DNA from: Indioceanicola profundi
GTDB taxonomy: Bacteria > Pseudomonadota > Alphaproteobacteria > Azospirillales > Azospirillaceae
DNA length: 64,000 bases
Direction: 5' to 3'
Assembly: GCF_003568845.1 (NCBI RefSeq)
Contig: NZ_CP030127.1
Location: forward strand, 310,001-374,000
Position numbers and translations under genes: made by a program. Of the stretch, positions 27,152-36,586 are shown one piece after another; the stretch's first letter is position 1, and every line of letters starts with the position of its first letter. Under the pieces are notes generated by a model. It was given only the letters and a program-made list of their open reading frames with translations, was not told the DNA's origin and ran no database searches.

Positions 27152-28354
27152 CTAAATCCGGTCCACCTTCTGCCAGAGCACCGTCCGCTGCCCTGTCAGA
27201 TGCTGTACCAGCCCCTCGGCCACGCCCAGATTGCCGCGCACCACATAGTAGGCAAGCATCGGCAGGCGCCATTTCCGCTTGCGCCGCTCTCCCACCAGAC
27301 CGAGCGCAGCCAAGGCATAGAAGCCGATCTGCCCCAGAAGGGTGAGCTGGAACGCCAGCGGCACCGGGCCAGCGGCGAACAGGGCGATGTTGCCGATCAA
27401 GGCTACCGCCATGAGGAACGGCAGGAACAGCCGCAGAAATTTGTGCGAGAACAGGAAGAAGGCCGCTAGCGGGCTTGCCCAGGGCCAGTTGCCTGGCTGC
27501 AGGAGAAGCTGATGGCGTCCTGCGGCCATGCGCTGGCGCCGCTTGGCATCGTCGCCCATGGTGCGCGACGACCGGCGGATGCTTCTGGCCTGCGGCTCGT
27601 AGATAACCCGGCAGCCTGAGCGCAGTACGTGCAGGCATAGAAAAACATCGTCATTGATCATGTCGGCGGGAATGCCCGGATACAGATTCCGGCGGATCGC
27701 CAGCAGCGCGCCGATTACGGAAACGGTGGACCCCAGCGCCGACTCCCAGCGGCGGATCGCCGCCTCATATCGCCAGTACAGACCCTCTGAGCGTGCCACC
27801 GTCGATGAGGTCGGGCCGTGCCGCTCGATCCATGTGGTGATGTCGCCGCTGGCCAGCCCCACCTCTGGGTCATGGAAATTCCGGACCAGATGCCCAATGG
27901 CATCGGGCTCACAGATGGTGTTCGCGTCGGAGATGACGATGACGTCGCCGCTCGCATGCTGCACGGCCAAGTTCAGGGCGTTGGCCTTGCCCTGGCGTTG
28001 TGGCACGGCCAGCACTTCGACCCCCCATGCCGAATAGCGCCGGGCAATGGCCTCCGTTTCATCCGTGCAGCCGTCGCAGACCACCAGGATCTGCAGGTCC
28101 GGATAGCGCAACCGCTGCAGGTTCTCGATCTTCTCGGCGATGATCGCCGCCTCATTGTGCGCAGCCGTGATCACCGTGACCCGGAGCCGGTCGGAGGCGG
28201 TGCGGACCGGCCGCCGGAACCAGCGCGCCAGGCACCAGAGCAGGGCGGGATAAAGGATGTAGTGGAAGGCCTGAAGCCCAAGGGCGACGACCACGATGGA
28301 GGCGATAAGGATGAACATCACCCGCAGCCCCTGCTGTTGCGCTAAGCTCGGCAT
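27152..28354 (-). CDS. Membrane family 2 glycosyltransferase
   Basis: 400 residues. An N-terminal hydrophobic helix is followed by a GT2 catalytic domain: VTVITAAHNEAAIIAEKIENL, VCDGCTDET, the DxD-equivalent VISDAN, and a distal NDDVFLCLHVLRSG plus R-QR segment. Three or four hydrophobic helices follow near the C-terminus (SHKFLRLFLPFLMAVALI, LTLLGQIGFYALAALGL). That layout is used by processive or membrane polysaccharide glycosyltransferases. It lies between the two paralogous unknown-domain genes on the opposite strand. The start could instead be ATG 28318. Confidence 0.9.
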   Translation of the reverse strand: MPSLAQQQGLRVMFILIASIVVVALGLQAFHYILYPALLWCLARWFRRPVRTASDRLRVTVITAAHNEAAIIAEKIENLQRLRYPDLQILVVCDGCTDETEAIARRYSAWGVEVLAVPQRQGKANALNLAVQHASGDVIVISDANTICEPDAIGHLVRNFHDPEVGLASGDITTWIERHGPTSSTVARSEGLYWRYEAAIRRWESALGSTVSVIGALLAIRRNLYPGIPADMINDDVFLCLHVLRSGCRVIYEPQARSIRRSSRTMGDDAKRRQRMAAGRHQLLLQPGNWPWASPLAAFFLFSHKFLRLFLPFLMAVALIGNIALFAAGPVPLAFQLTLLGQIGFYALAALGLVGERRKRKWRLPMLAYYVVRGNLGVAEGLVQHLTGQRTVLWQKVDRI

Positions 28355-28537
28355 GCGCCTGCTTCGCCGCCGGCGGCAATCCCCGCGGCTGCGCTGCCTC
28401 CCCTTTTCTTTATGACCGCTCTAAGCCGCAGGATCAGCCGATACAGCGGGTTTACTACCACTGGACCCTGGCGGTCCGGGAGATTTGATCCAATAAGTGA
28501 AAGGCGACGTTCTGTGGATCACTCTCGGAGAGGAGCA

Positions 28538-29599
28538 GTGACGGCAATAGGAACAAGGGCCAAGTTCATCGCCGGCGGCAGCCTTGCCGGCGGAACCCTG
28601 GCCGGGTTAGCCATCGCGTTCGCAAGTCCCCAGCATCTCTCGTGGATGAAGTCGGCGGAGCGGTTGGCGCCTGAGAACGTGGCTGCCTATGAACGCCCCT
28701 ATGGGGCCGGAGCACCCTGGAACGTTCCGGTTGCCCGGCTGGAGCGTCATCCGGAGTCCAAAGCTCTCGCTGAGATGCTGTGGAACGGCGCCCCGGCGGC
28801 GCGGCCCGGCAACTTCAATCTCTCCTTCGAAGAATACACCTACCCGGTCTATGAGGCGGCTGAGGCCACCGGATGGTATCCGGTTAAGACCGACTGGAAT
28901 TCCAACATCGACGGAACGAAAATTCCCTGGAACGACGAATGGAAGGCGGCCAGCGGCACTGACAGCCAGGCTATCGTCCTCGATCCGGAGTCCGGGCGCG
29001 AATGGAACCTCTGGCAGGTTTCCTTCGATGGGGAAACCGTACAGGCCCGGAACGGGTCGCTTATCGAGGGGGACTACCGCACCTATGAGGGCGGAAACCA
29101 ACCCTCCCGCGGGTCCGGCATCCAGTATCTCGCTATGCTTGTCCGGCCCGAGGAGATCGCGCAGGGAAGGATCAGGCATGCCTTGTCCATGCCGATCCGG
29201 AACACCGACGGCAGCCGTTTCGTCCCGCCGGCCACCAAGCTGGAACACCCCGGTCGTCCGCCCGGCATTCCGACCGGCACCCGTTTCGCGCTGGATGTGA
29301 CGGATGCCGAAATTGACGAGTGGCTCGCGTCGCTGCCGCCCGAACTGCCGGAACAGACACGGAACTCCGCCCGGATCATTGCGGAGGCCCTGCGCGATTA
29401 CGGCTGGTTCATCACGGACTCCTCCGGCGGAGCCCATTTCCAGTTCGAGGACCGTGCCAGTGCCGGCTCGCAATGGGATGCGCTCGGGCTCGGCCTGATC
29501 GATGTGGAGTGGAAATCCTATCCGACGGACCTGTTGGACGGGCTGCTTTCGGCCGACCGCATCTATGCGGTTCTGCCTGGGAAATCCGGGGCGCGCTGA
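28538..29599 (+). CDS. Paralogue of the RTX protein's N-terminal domain, with an N-terminal hydrophobic segment
   Basis: 353 residues. Residues 1-30 carry a signal-anchor or signal peptide (IGTRAKFIAGGSLAGGTLAGLAIAFA). The remainder matches residues 1-300 of the RTX protein by eye (roughly two thirds of residues identical): RPYGAGAPWNVP, NFNLSFEEYTYPVYEA, DYGWFITDSSGGAHFQFED. It lacks the proline linker and the RTX repeats. GTG 28538 has GGAGAGGAGCA upstream and starts exactly before the hydrophobic stretch; the longer frame from 28412 would add a basic leader. Function unknown; probably exported or membrane-bound. Confidence 0.75.
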   Translation: MTAIGTRAKFIAGGSLAGGTLAGLAIAFASPQHLSWMKSAERLAPENVAAYERPYGAGAPWNVPVARLERHPESKALAEMLWNGAPAARPGNFNLSFEEYTYPVYEAAEATGWYPVKTDWNSNIDGTKIPWNDEWKAASGTDSQAIVLDPESGREWNLWQVSFDGETVQARNGSLIEGDYRTYEGGNQPSRGSGIQYLAMLVRPEEIAQGRIRHALSMPIRNTDGSRFVPPATKLEHPGRPPGIPTGTRFALDVTDAEIDEWLASLPPELPEQTRNSARIIAEALRDYGWFITDSSGGAHFQFEDRASAGSQWDALGLGLIDVEWKSYPTDLLDGLLSADRIYAVLPGKSGAR

Positions 29600-29674
29600 A
29601 CCCGGGTCGGTGGCGGGAAGGGAGCCCTCCTGAATCCAGGGCGTCCGGGGCACTGTTCGGGGAGGGGCGGCCTG

Positions 29675-30868
29675 ATGGACTGGCATCGCGTGCAGGTCGG
29701 CGGGGAACCCGGTTCCGCGTGCCTGGACGGAATCTCCTACGATCCCATCGAAGATCTGGCTGCGCTCGGCCGGGAATGGCGGGATCTGGAGGAGCGCGCC
29801 GACGGGCACTTCTTCCTGTCATGGCTCTGGATCGGAACATGGCTGGAGTGCCTGCCGGGTCAGGCCCGGCCTCGTCTGTTGCGCGCCAGCGCGCAGGGGC
29901 GGACAGTTGCCTTGGCCGTGGTAGTTCCCACCTTGCGGCGGCGCTGGGCGTTTCCCGGCCGGGTCTGGCTGCACGAGACCGGCGATCCCGATTATGACCG
30001 CCTCACCATCGAGTACAACGGCCTTCTGCTGGACCGAACCTACGGGGCATCTCTGCTACAGGCCTGCGTGGACCGCCTGCTCAGGGAACTCGGGCCGCTC
30101 GGCGAGGTCAGAATCCGCATGGCGGAACCGGGGGTGGTCGAGGCGCTCCGCCCGCTCCAGGCGCAGTCCGGGCGGTTGGTGCAGGTATCCGCTTCCAGTT
30201 GCTGTTACGGTGTCGATCTGTCCGGCTTGCGGCAGCGCGGTCAGGACTATCCAGGAAGCCTTGGCAGCAGCACCCGCGCCGCGCTTCGCCGCTCCCTGCG
30301 GCTCTACGAGGGTCGGGGGGCGCTGACGGTTGAGCATGCCGGGTCGGCCGAAGAGGGGCTGGCCTATCTGGCGGAGTTGCAGTCGCTCCATGACCGGCGC
30401 TGGACGGCACGTGGAGAGCCCGGCGCCTTTGCGGGGGAAAGGATCGGCGACTTCCATCGCCGTCTGGTCGCCAGCGGGGTTCCGGCCAGGCAGGTGCGCT
30501 TGACCCGCTTCAGGGCCGGATCGCATGTGATCGGATATCTCTACGCTTTCATCTGGCGGGGGGTGATCAGCTATTACCAGGGCGGCTTCGACTATGAACA
30601 GGATGGACGGCTGAAGCCTGGACACACGGCCCATGCCCTGGCCATCCAGGATGCTCTTGGCACGGACGCGCGCCTGTACGACTTCCTGGCCGGCGACGCT
30701 GGCTACAAACAGCTGCTCGGAACCCCGATCACCTTCCTCAGCGATGTCACCCTGTACAGCGGGCCGCACTTCGCCAAGGCGGTGAATCTCGTGCGGGCGG
30801 CGCGGCGCAGGCTGAAGCCGCGGGCGGACCAAGGCATGGAGACAGCCGCGCCCGCCCAGCGCGTCTGA
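29675..30868 (+). CDS. CelD/BcsL-like GNAT acyltransferase (second copy type)
   Basis: 397 residues with the FemAB/CelD-like double GNAT layout: EWRDLEERADGHFFLSWLW near the start, then STRAALRRSLRLYEGRG and HVIGYLYAFIWRGVISYYQGGFDYEQDGRLKPGH in the second half. Likely a sugar or lipid acyltransferase in exopolysaccharide decoration. Sequence is distinct from the product at 23459-24706, so it is not a recent copy. The ATG at 29675 follows a GGGGAGGGG site. It leads into the downstream glycosyltransferase with a 19-bp gap. Confidence 0.85.
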   Translation: MDWHRVQVGGEPGSACLDGISYDPIEDLAALGREWRDLEERADGHFFLSWLWIGTWLECLPGQARPRLLRASAQGRTVALAVVVPTLRRRWAFPGRVWLHETGDPDYDRLTIEYNGLLLDRTYGASLLQACVDRLLRELGPLGEVRIRMAEPGVVEALRPLQAQSGRLVQVSASSCCYGVDLSGLRQRGQDYPGSLGSSTRAALRRSLRLYEGRGALTVEHAGSAEEGLAYLAELQSLHDRRWTARGEPGAFAGERIGDFHRRLVASGVPARQVRLTRFRAGSHVIGYLYAFIWRGVISYYQGGFDYEQDGRLKPGHTAHALAIQDALGTDARLYDFLAGDAGYKQLLGTPITFLSDVTLYSGPHFAKAVNLVRAARRRLKPRADQGMETAAPAQRV

Positions 30869-30887
30869 CCAGAACAGGAGATGGGAG

Positions 30888-32039
30888 ATGGCGGCCGGAA
30901 CCGGCGCTCAGGCCAGCGCGGAAGCCCCTGTCCTTATCGTCGCGCTGGCCAAGCGCTATGGCGGTATAGACACGCGTGTGACCGCGATGGCCCGTGCCTT
31001 CACGCAGGCTGGACGACGGTGCTGCGTGGCCGCGACAGCGGGCGCGCCCCTGTGTGCGGCGCTCACCAAGGCTGGCCTGCCGGTCGCAGCTTCGCCCTAT
31101 GCCCCGCGGGACATGCGGAACATCCGCTGGCTTGCCGATCTGGCCCGCAGCATGGGAGCGGGCGTCATGGACGCGCACAATCCTCAATCCTATTTCATGG
31201 GAATGACCGCCGCCGCTCTCGCCCGCATTCCCGGCCGCCTCTGCACCATTCACCTGAATTTCCGGACCTTCGCGTCGGGCCGGCTGAAAGCTGCCGGGCT
31301 GGATGCGTTGGTGCGCTTTTCCAGCCGCCTCGGGGCCGATTTTCTGACCGTCTCCAATGACGGGGCCGACTATCTGGAGCAGATTGGAATTCCCCGCTCC
31401 CGGATCACCGTCACGACAAACGCCCTCGAGGTTCCGGTGGGGCAGGGGACCGACCTGCGCCAGGCATTCGGATTCGCCGCAGACGACTTCTTGGTCGTGG
31501 TTCCGGCACGGCTGGAACCGCAGAAGGGGCATCGATATCTGCTGGACGCTCTACGGATGGCGAGGGCCAGCGGGCGTCCGATCAGGTGCCTGTTGGCCGG
31601 CGATGGCGCCGAACGTCCCTCTCTGGAACGGATGGTCCGGGAGGCCGGTCTAGAGGAGCAGGTAATGTTCCTGGGCTTCCGGGAGGATGCGGTGGAGTTG
31701 ATCCGGGGGGCCGACCTGATGTGTCTCCCCTCCGTGCTCGAGGGACTGCCTTATGCAGCCCTGGAAGCGGCATCGGTGGGGACCCCGCTACTGCTGACCA
31801 GTGTCGGCGGAATTCCCGATCATTTCCAGCATGGGGTGACTGCACGGCTGGTCGATGCACGCGATCCGGAAGGCCTTGCCCGCGAACTGCACTGGTGCGC
31901 CGTTCATCGGCAGGAGCTTGATCAGCAGGCGCAGGCCGCGCGCTGCATGGTCGCCAGGGACTTCGGGGTCGATAAGATGATGCGGGAAATCCGCTCCGGA
32001 TATGCGCAGGCCATGGCGCGCAGCGCCCTGAGGGCCTGA
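30888..32039 (+). CDS. Family 4 glycosyltransferase
   Basis: 383 residues, GT-B fold. The N-terminal half starts PVLIVALAKRYGGIDTRVTAMARAF. The C-terminal half has VVVPARLEPQKGHRYLLDALRMA, LLAGDGAERPSLERMV, and the EX7E-type motif SVLEGLPYAALEAASVGTP with VGGIPDHFQHG. It probably adds one residue to the lipid-linked exopolysaccharide repeat unit in the cytoplasm. ATG 30888 is used; another in-frame-independent ATG lies at 30881 in the AGGAGATGGGAG site. Confidence 0.93.
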   Translation: MAAGTGAQASAEAPVLIVALAKRYGGIDTRVTAMARAFTQAGRRCCVAATAGAPLCAALTKAGLPVAASPYAPRDMRNIRWLADLARSMGAGVMDAHNPQSYFMGMTAAALARIPGRLCTIHLNFRTFASGRLKAAGLDALVRFSSRLGADFLTVSNDGADYLEQIGIPRSRITVTTNALEVPVGQGTDLRQAFGFAADDFLVVVPARLEPQKGHRYLLDALRMARASGRPIRCLLAGDGAERPSLERMVREAGLEEQVMFLGFREDAVELIRGADLMCLPSVLEGLPYAALEAASVGTPLLLTSVGGIPDHFQHGVTARLVDARDPEGLARELHWCAVHRQELDQQAQAARCMVARDFGVDKMMREIRSGYAQAMARSALRA

Positions 32040-32685
32040 TCGGCGTAACCGTCCAGTTCCACGAGGCCGCCTCCAAGTCCGCACGACTTGCCCACTGAGC
32101 AGATTGCGGGAGCTCCAACTGTTTCTCGCCGAGACATTGTTTCGGCACTGCGCAATCGATACTGAATATGCAGCAGCGGCTGGCAAGTCAAAAGCAAAAG
32201 AGGATAGATAACTACCGAAGATAACCCGCGGGGACAACCGCGAAATCCTCCTTCCGTGCCGCAGTCGCAGAAGGAACCTAATCCGGTTGGGCGATCTAAG
32301 CAGAAATAAAAAGCCAGAATGGGATTTTGCGGCTTGGGCAGCCTTTGATATGCGTTCAGATGTGGCGCTCCTCTACACATTGTATGCAGGAACTATCTCA
32401 AATAAAGATAATACCCGAAATTATTTGGATGTGACATTGCGCGGCTCATCCGAAATGCGCGACCTCCGCCCTGATCAGGAATGTCATCCTCCTTCCGTCT
32501 AGGTGTCCGCCGGTGAAGAAAACCGTATAAATATGCATCGTCTCTAGGCAGTACCCGTAAAATAAAAATGAAACATGATCTTCGGATGCGGCCGCGCGTC
32601 CGAAGACGAGAAGATTCTCGCCTGATCGACCGGAGAGCCGACAGTCGCCCATGGTCGGGATGCTCCATCCTGGGAGGCCAATGAA
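32040..32685. promoter_or_regulatory. 646-bp intergenic region before the initiating sugar transferase
   Basis: No gene is supported. The interval 32,150-32,560 is AT-rich (for instance CAAATAAAGATAATACCC at about 32,399-32,416), unlike the flanking genes, and probably contains the promoter of the main polysaccharide operon. GGGAGG at 32672-32677 is the ribosome-binding site of the next gene. I saw no clear repeats. Confidence 0.4.
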
Positions 32686-33351
32686 ATGAGCGAAATACAG
32701 GATGCCGCCGTTCTGGCGGACTCGAAGGATAGCCGTGAGTCCGGTCATTCGAATTACCGTCTGATGAAACGACCCACAGAGCTTCTCATTATTTTCCTCA
32801 TACTTCCGGGCTGGCTGATCGCAATGGCGGTCATAGCTTTGCTGATCAAATTGGACTCGCCCCGCGAACCCGTATTCTTTTTACAGGAGAGAACAGGGCG
32901 GCATGGCAAGCGGTTCAGAATGTTAAAGTTCCGCACTATGGTCCAGGATGCCGGCCGCAAGTATGAACAGTACGCGCATTTGAATGTGCGCAAATGGCCT
33001 GAGGTGAAGATACCCAATGATCCGAGGGTCACGCGCATTGGGAAAATACTTCGCCCTCTACATCTAGATGAGCTTCCGCAGATCTGGAACGTAATCCGGG
33101 GTGAGATGTCGCTGGTCGGCCCCAGGCCGTCGTCCTGGCAGCCCGACCAGCTCAACGACCTCCAGAAGATCCGTCTTTCGGTGCCTCCAGGGATTACTGG
33201 TCCATGGCAGTTGGCGCAGACCGAAACGACCTACTTCGAGGAGCGAGCGCAAATGGATGTGGAGTATATACGCAATATGTCTTTGTTCGGCGATGTTATG
33301 CTGGTAGGAAGAACCTTCTGGTGCCTTTTGAGTGGCCGGTTCAATTGCTGA
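32686..33351 (+). CDS. Initiating undecaprenyl-phosphate sugar transferase (ExoY/WcaJ-like)
   Basis: 221 residues, the size of the short polyprenol-phosphate sugar transferases. One N-terminal membrane helix (LLIIFLILPGWLIAMAVIALLI) is followed by the bacterial sugar transferase domain: FFLQERTGRHGKRFRMLKFRTM, RVTRIGKILRP, the catalytic-like LDELPQIWNVIRGEMSLVGPRPS. It puts the first sugar-phosphate on undecaprenyl phosphate. The ATG at 32686 is 8 bp after GGGAGG. The first gene of a rightward run ending at the last glycosyltransferase; the next gene follows after 96 bp containing a hairpin. Confidence 0.95.
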   Translation: MSEIQDAAVLADSKDSRESGHSNYRLMKRPTELLIIFLILPGWLIAMAVIALLIKLDSPREPVFFLQERTGRHGKRFRMLKFRTMVQDAGRKYEQYAHLNVRKWPEVKIPNDPRVTRIGKILRPLHLDELPQIWNVIRGEMSLVGPRPSSWQPDQLNDLQKIRLSVPPGITGPWQLAQTETTYFEERAQMDVEYIRNMSLFGDVMLVGRTFWCLLSGRFNC

Positions 33352-33391
33352 ACCGGAGTACGCATACCCATAAATATATGCTGATTGACTA

Positions 33392-33420
33392 CCCGCTTGC
33401 AGAGTCATTCTGCAAGCGGG
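33392..33420 (+). other. Strong intercistronic hairpin
   Basis: CCCGCTTGCAG at 33392-33402 and CTGCAAGCGGG at 33410-33420 form a perfect 11-bp stem (12 with an A-T pair) around a 7-base loop. There is no U-run after it, so it is less likely a simple terminator and more likely an mRNA processing/stability or attenuation structure between the sugar transferase and the polymerase. Confidence 0.6.
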
Positions 33421-33447
33421 GCGGCGGTTCAGGATTGGTGAGGTTTC

Positions 33448-34896
33448 ATGGCAGGTGCGGGACGTCTGGCCGAGACGGCTCTTTTCAGCGGCATCGGAGT
33501 ATTCTGCATCGTGGCACTGGGGACGGATCTTCCGCCTGCGCTGGTGCTGGGTCTTCCGTTTGTCTGCGCGGCGACGCTGCTTCTCTTGCAGCGGATCGAA
33601 TGGTGCCTGGCCGTTCTCGCCTTTGTGATCTACACGAACCTCGCGGATGTCCTGCTTGCCCGCTACGGCATTCCGTCCGTGACCAAGCTGTTGTTCGGGG
33701 TCGTGATCGCAGCCGTGATCCTGCGCTGGTCCTTGGGACATCAGAAGCTGCATTTGCCGGTACTGGCGATCCTTCTTGTCCTGATCTATGGCGTCCTGCG
33801 CATCGTCTCCTCCCTGTACGCCATGGACAGCGGGGCCGCGCTCGAGGACGGCATGGCCTATTTCAAGGAGGCGATGATCGGCCTTCTCTTCGCCACGCTG
33901 GTCGTCGATGCCGCCGCATTCCGGGGAGTGCTGTGGGCGGCCCTCGCCGGCGGCGGGCTGGTGGCGGCGCTCAGCACCTATCAGGTGGTCACCGGTAACT
34001 ACGATATGGAATTCGGCGGTCTCGCCAAGGCGGGCCTGCATCAGATCGTCGGGGAACTGGACAGCTACCGCATCACCGGCCCGCTGACCGATCCGAACTT
34101 CTATGCGCAGACACTAGTGGCGTTGGTGCCGGTCGCCGTCAACCGCATCGCCGGCGAGCGGACGCCGATGCTCAAGTTCCTGGCTGCCCTCGTGGCCGGC
34201 GTCCTGGTGACGGCGATCGTCTTCAGCTATTCGCGCGGGGCTTTGCTGGCGCTTCTCTGCGTAGCGGCGGCAATGGCGCTGGTCTGGCGTCCGAAGCCGC
34301 GCCACATCCTGGCCGCGGCTGCAGTGGGTTGCATGATGCTGCCCTTCGTGCCGGCCAGCTATTACGACCGCATCGCCGCCGTGGAAACGACGCTGGACAG
34401 CGACAGCCGTGGCAGTGACGGCTCCATCCAGGGGCGCATGGCCCAGTTCCAGGTCGGTCTGGCGATGGTCGGCAACCATCCCATTACTGGCGTAGGGGCC
34501 GGCAACTACCCGGTCAACTTCGAGCAATACACAAATCTTCTTCAGGTCGAGAACCGCCGCGAGGAGCGGGAGGCGCACAGCCTTTACCTAGAAGTGCTGG
34601 CAGAGTTGGGCGTCGTGGGGTTCGTCGTCTTCTGCGCCCTCCTGCTCAGCCTCGCAGTATCGATCTACACCGGTGTCCGCACGCTCGACGGGGCCGGATG
34701 CAGAGATACCGCCAATCTGGGCCGGGCTCTCGGATTTGGATTGATGGGCTATGGCATTGCCGCGGTTTGGCTGCACAGCGCATGGCCGGAATATTTCTGG
34801 CTGCTCGCGGGGCTTGCGTGGGCGCTCCCCATCGTTGCGCGGACGGAAGCCGGCATGGCGCGGACTGGGCAGACAGGCGTTCAGCAGGAAGGATGA
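33448..34896 (+). CDS. Wzy-like O-antigen ligase/polymerase family protein
   Basis: 482 residues with many hydrophobic helices spread over the length, plus a large loop near residues 200-290 and another before the last helices. The Wzy_C core contains FSYSRGALLALLCVAAAM, GMAQFQ-like RMAQFQVGLAMVGNHPITGVGAGNYP and the EREAHSLYLEVLAELGVVGF segment that marks this superfamily. Polymerises repeat units on the periplasmic side (or ligates). Position after the initiating transferase and before the Wzz-like gene favours polymerase. The ATG at 33448 has GGTGAGG upstream. Confidence 0.9.
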   Translation: MAGAGRLAETALFSGIGVFCIVALGTDLPPALVLGLPFVCAATLLLLQRIEWCLAVLAFVIYTNLADVLLARYGIPSVTKLLFGVVIAAVILRWSLGHQKLHLPVLAILLVLIYGVLRIVSSLYAMDSGAALEDGMAYFKEAMIGLLFATLVVDAAAFRGVLWAALAGGGLVAALSTYQVVTGNYDMEFGGLAKAGLHQIVGELDSYRITGPLTDPNFYAQTLVALVPVAVNRIAGERTPMLKFLAALVAGVLVTAIVFSYSRGALLALLCVAAAMALVWRPKPRHILAAAAVGCMMLPFVPASYYDRIAAVETTLDSDSRGSDGSIQGRMAQFQVGLAMVGNHPITGVGAGNYPVNFEQYTNLLQVENRREEREAHSLYLEVLAELGVVGFVVFCALLLSLAVSIYTGVRTLDGAGCRDTANLGRALGFGLMGYGIAAVWLHSAWPEYFWLLAGLAWALPIVARTEAGMARTGQTGVQQEG

Positions 34897-34900
34897 GGCA

Positions 34901-36532
34901 ATGACGGACATGTTTCCAGTTGCACGGGACGGCAGCCGTGCCATGGCGATGCCTGCCGGACAATCCTTGATGCAGATCACGGACTCCGCCTCGCTGGTAC
35001 GCGATCTCGCCCGTGTGCTGCGGAAGCGGGCTTTCACGATTATCACGCTCGTGATCGTGACCATGGGCCTGACAGGGATCGTGTCGCTCTCCATAACCCC
35101 GACCTATGAGGCGAATGGCAGCCTCTTCGCCGGGTTCGGGCGCGAATATGTGTACCGCGCGGAATTCGGCCAGCAATCCTGGGCGCCCTTCCGGTCCGCC
35201 GAGCTGCTGAATTCCGAACTGGAAATCCTCAATGGCCGGTCGTTGAAGGAAGAGGTCGTGGCCAAGATGGGGGCGCACACCATCTACCCTGACCTTGCCC
35301 CCGAAGAGCCGGGAACCGCGACCGGGTTCTCCGCAGTCGTGGGCGGAGTTGTGAAGTCCCTGAAAGGGCTGCTGAGGGAGGAGAAGGACCCGTCCATATC
35401 TGGGATCAGCCGGGCGCAGGTGGTGCGGGATACGGCCGTGCGCGAGATGATGAAGGATCTGCGGATCAGGAGCCCGAAGGACTCCAACGTCATTCATATC
35501 GCTTTCCGGCACCCGGACCCCGTCATCGCGGCGGCCGTCATCGCCAATCTGATCGACGCCTATTTCAACCAGCGGCTCAGCCTTTTCAAGGATAGCCGGG
35601 GGGAGGTGATCAAGGCGGAGGCTGCGCGCCATCAGCAGGCCCTGGATCAGGCGCGGGACGAGTTGGAGCGCTACAAGGCCGCGAACGGGATCAGCGATCT
35701 CGACGCGCAGGTCCAGAACGGAGTCCGCCGGGAGAGTGAAATATCAACCGCCATCCAGATGCTGAAGACCGAAATCGACGTTCTGCAGGAACGCGCCGCG
35801 TCCTTGAGAAACCCCGGCAAGTCGCTCGATGGCGGGCTTGCGAATTCTCCGCTCGTCGATCCAGAAGCGCTCCGCGCCGCTTCGGTGCAGATGCTGCAAT
35901 TGCAGCTCCAGGAGCAGGAGTTGCTCGCGTCCGTCGGCCCGCGCAATCCCCAACTGGTTCGGGTGCAGCAATCCATGGCGGCGGTGCGGGACTTCCTGGA
36001 AACTCAACGGCAGGCCGAACTCGCCCGGGTTGGTGCGGAACTGCGCGCCAAGAAAACCCATATCGGCGCGCTGCAGCAGTCGCAGAAGGAAATCCAGGAG
36101 CAGTTGCTGGTGCTGAACGCGCATGCCGGCGTCCTCGCCAGGCTGCGCTTGACCGTCGACCAGAGCGCCAGGAACCTGGAGACCTTCGCGCAGAAGACCA
36201 GCGAAGTCAGCCTGGAAGGCGCATTGAATGAGCGCCGGCTGATGAGCGTGCGCATTCTGGAGCAGCCGAGCACGCCGCTGAAGCGCGTGGATATGTCGAC
36301 CGGGATGCGCGTCGGCATCGCGGGCTTCGCCGCTATGCTCTTCTCCATCGTCCTGGCCGCCTTCCTGGACCGGCGTTCCGGTGGCGGGCAAAGCATGGGG
36401 GTGGCCTATGCGGCCCGCCCCCATGCCGCGGAACCGCTGGAGGCGCGCACGCAGGCGGGGGACCGTCTCGACGCTCCAGGCCGGATAACGGACATTGAGG
36501 AGCCGTCGAAGACCCGGTTGTCCAGAAAGTAG
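34901..36532 (+). CDS. Wzz/GumC-like chain-length determinant
   Basis: 543 residues. Two membrane helices (near residues 48-68 and near residue 473) flank a long periplasmic coiled-coil region (for example QQALDQARDELERYKAANG, QEQELLASVGPRNPQLVRVQQS). The N-terminal Wzz domain has ITPTYEANGSLF and the C-terminal helix is preceded by LEQPSTPLKRVD. No Walker motif follows the last helix, so the tyrosine kinase part is absent from this chain. It sets polymer length with the polymerase. The ATG at 34901 is 4 bp after the polymerase stop and follows AAGGATGAGG. The C-terminal tail is unusually long and polar. Confidence 0.92.
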   Translation: MTDMFPVARDGSRAMAMPAGQSLMQITDSASLVRDLARVLRKRAFTIITLVIVTMGLTGIVSLSITPTYEANGSLFAGFGREYVYRAEFGQQSWAPFRSAELLNSELEILNGRSLKEEVVAKMGAHTIYPDLAPEEPGTATGFSAVVGGVVKSLKGLLREEKDPSISGISRAQVVRDTAVREMMKDLRIRSPKDSNVIHIAFRHPDPVIAAAVIANLIDAYFNQRLSLFKDSRGEVIKAEAARHQQALDQARDELERYKAANGISDLDAQVQNGVRRESEISTAIQMLKTEIDVLQERAASLRNPGKSLDGGLANSPLVDPEALRAASVQMLQLQLQEQELLASVGPRNPQLVRVQQSMAAVRDFLETQRQAELARVGAELRAKKTHIGALQQSQKEIQEQLLVLNAHAGVLARLRLTVDQSARNLETFAQKTSEVSLEGALNERRLMSVRILEQPSTPLKRVDMSTGMRVGIAGFAAMLFSIVLAAFLDRRSGGGQSMGVAYAARPHAAEPLEARTQAGDRLDAPGRITDIEEPSKTRLSRK

Positions 36533-36586
36533 GTCCGGCCGGTCCGGATCGCTGCTGCCGGTCGGCATGCCCAAGGGGGAAGGCGG

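Noticed and set aside
32393-32668. Minus frame of 91 codons in the intergenic region before the sugar transferase
   Set aside because: No ribosome-binding site or domain; composition changes along the frame as in noncoding DNA.
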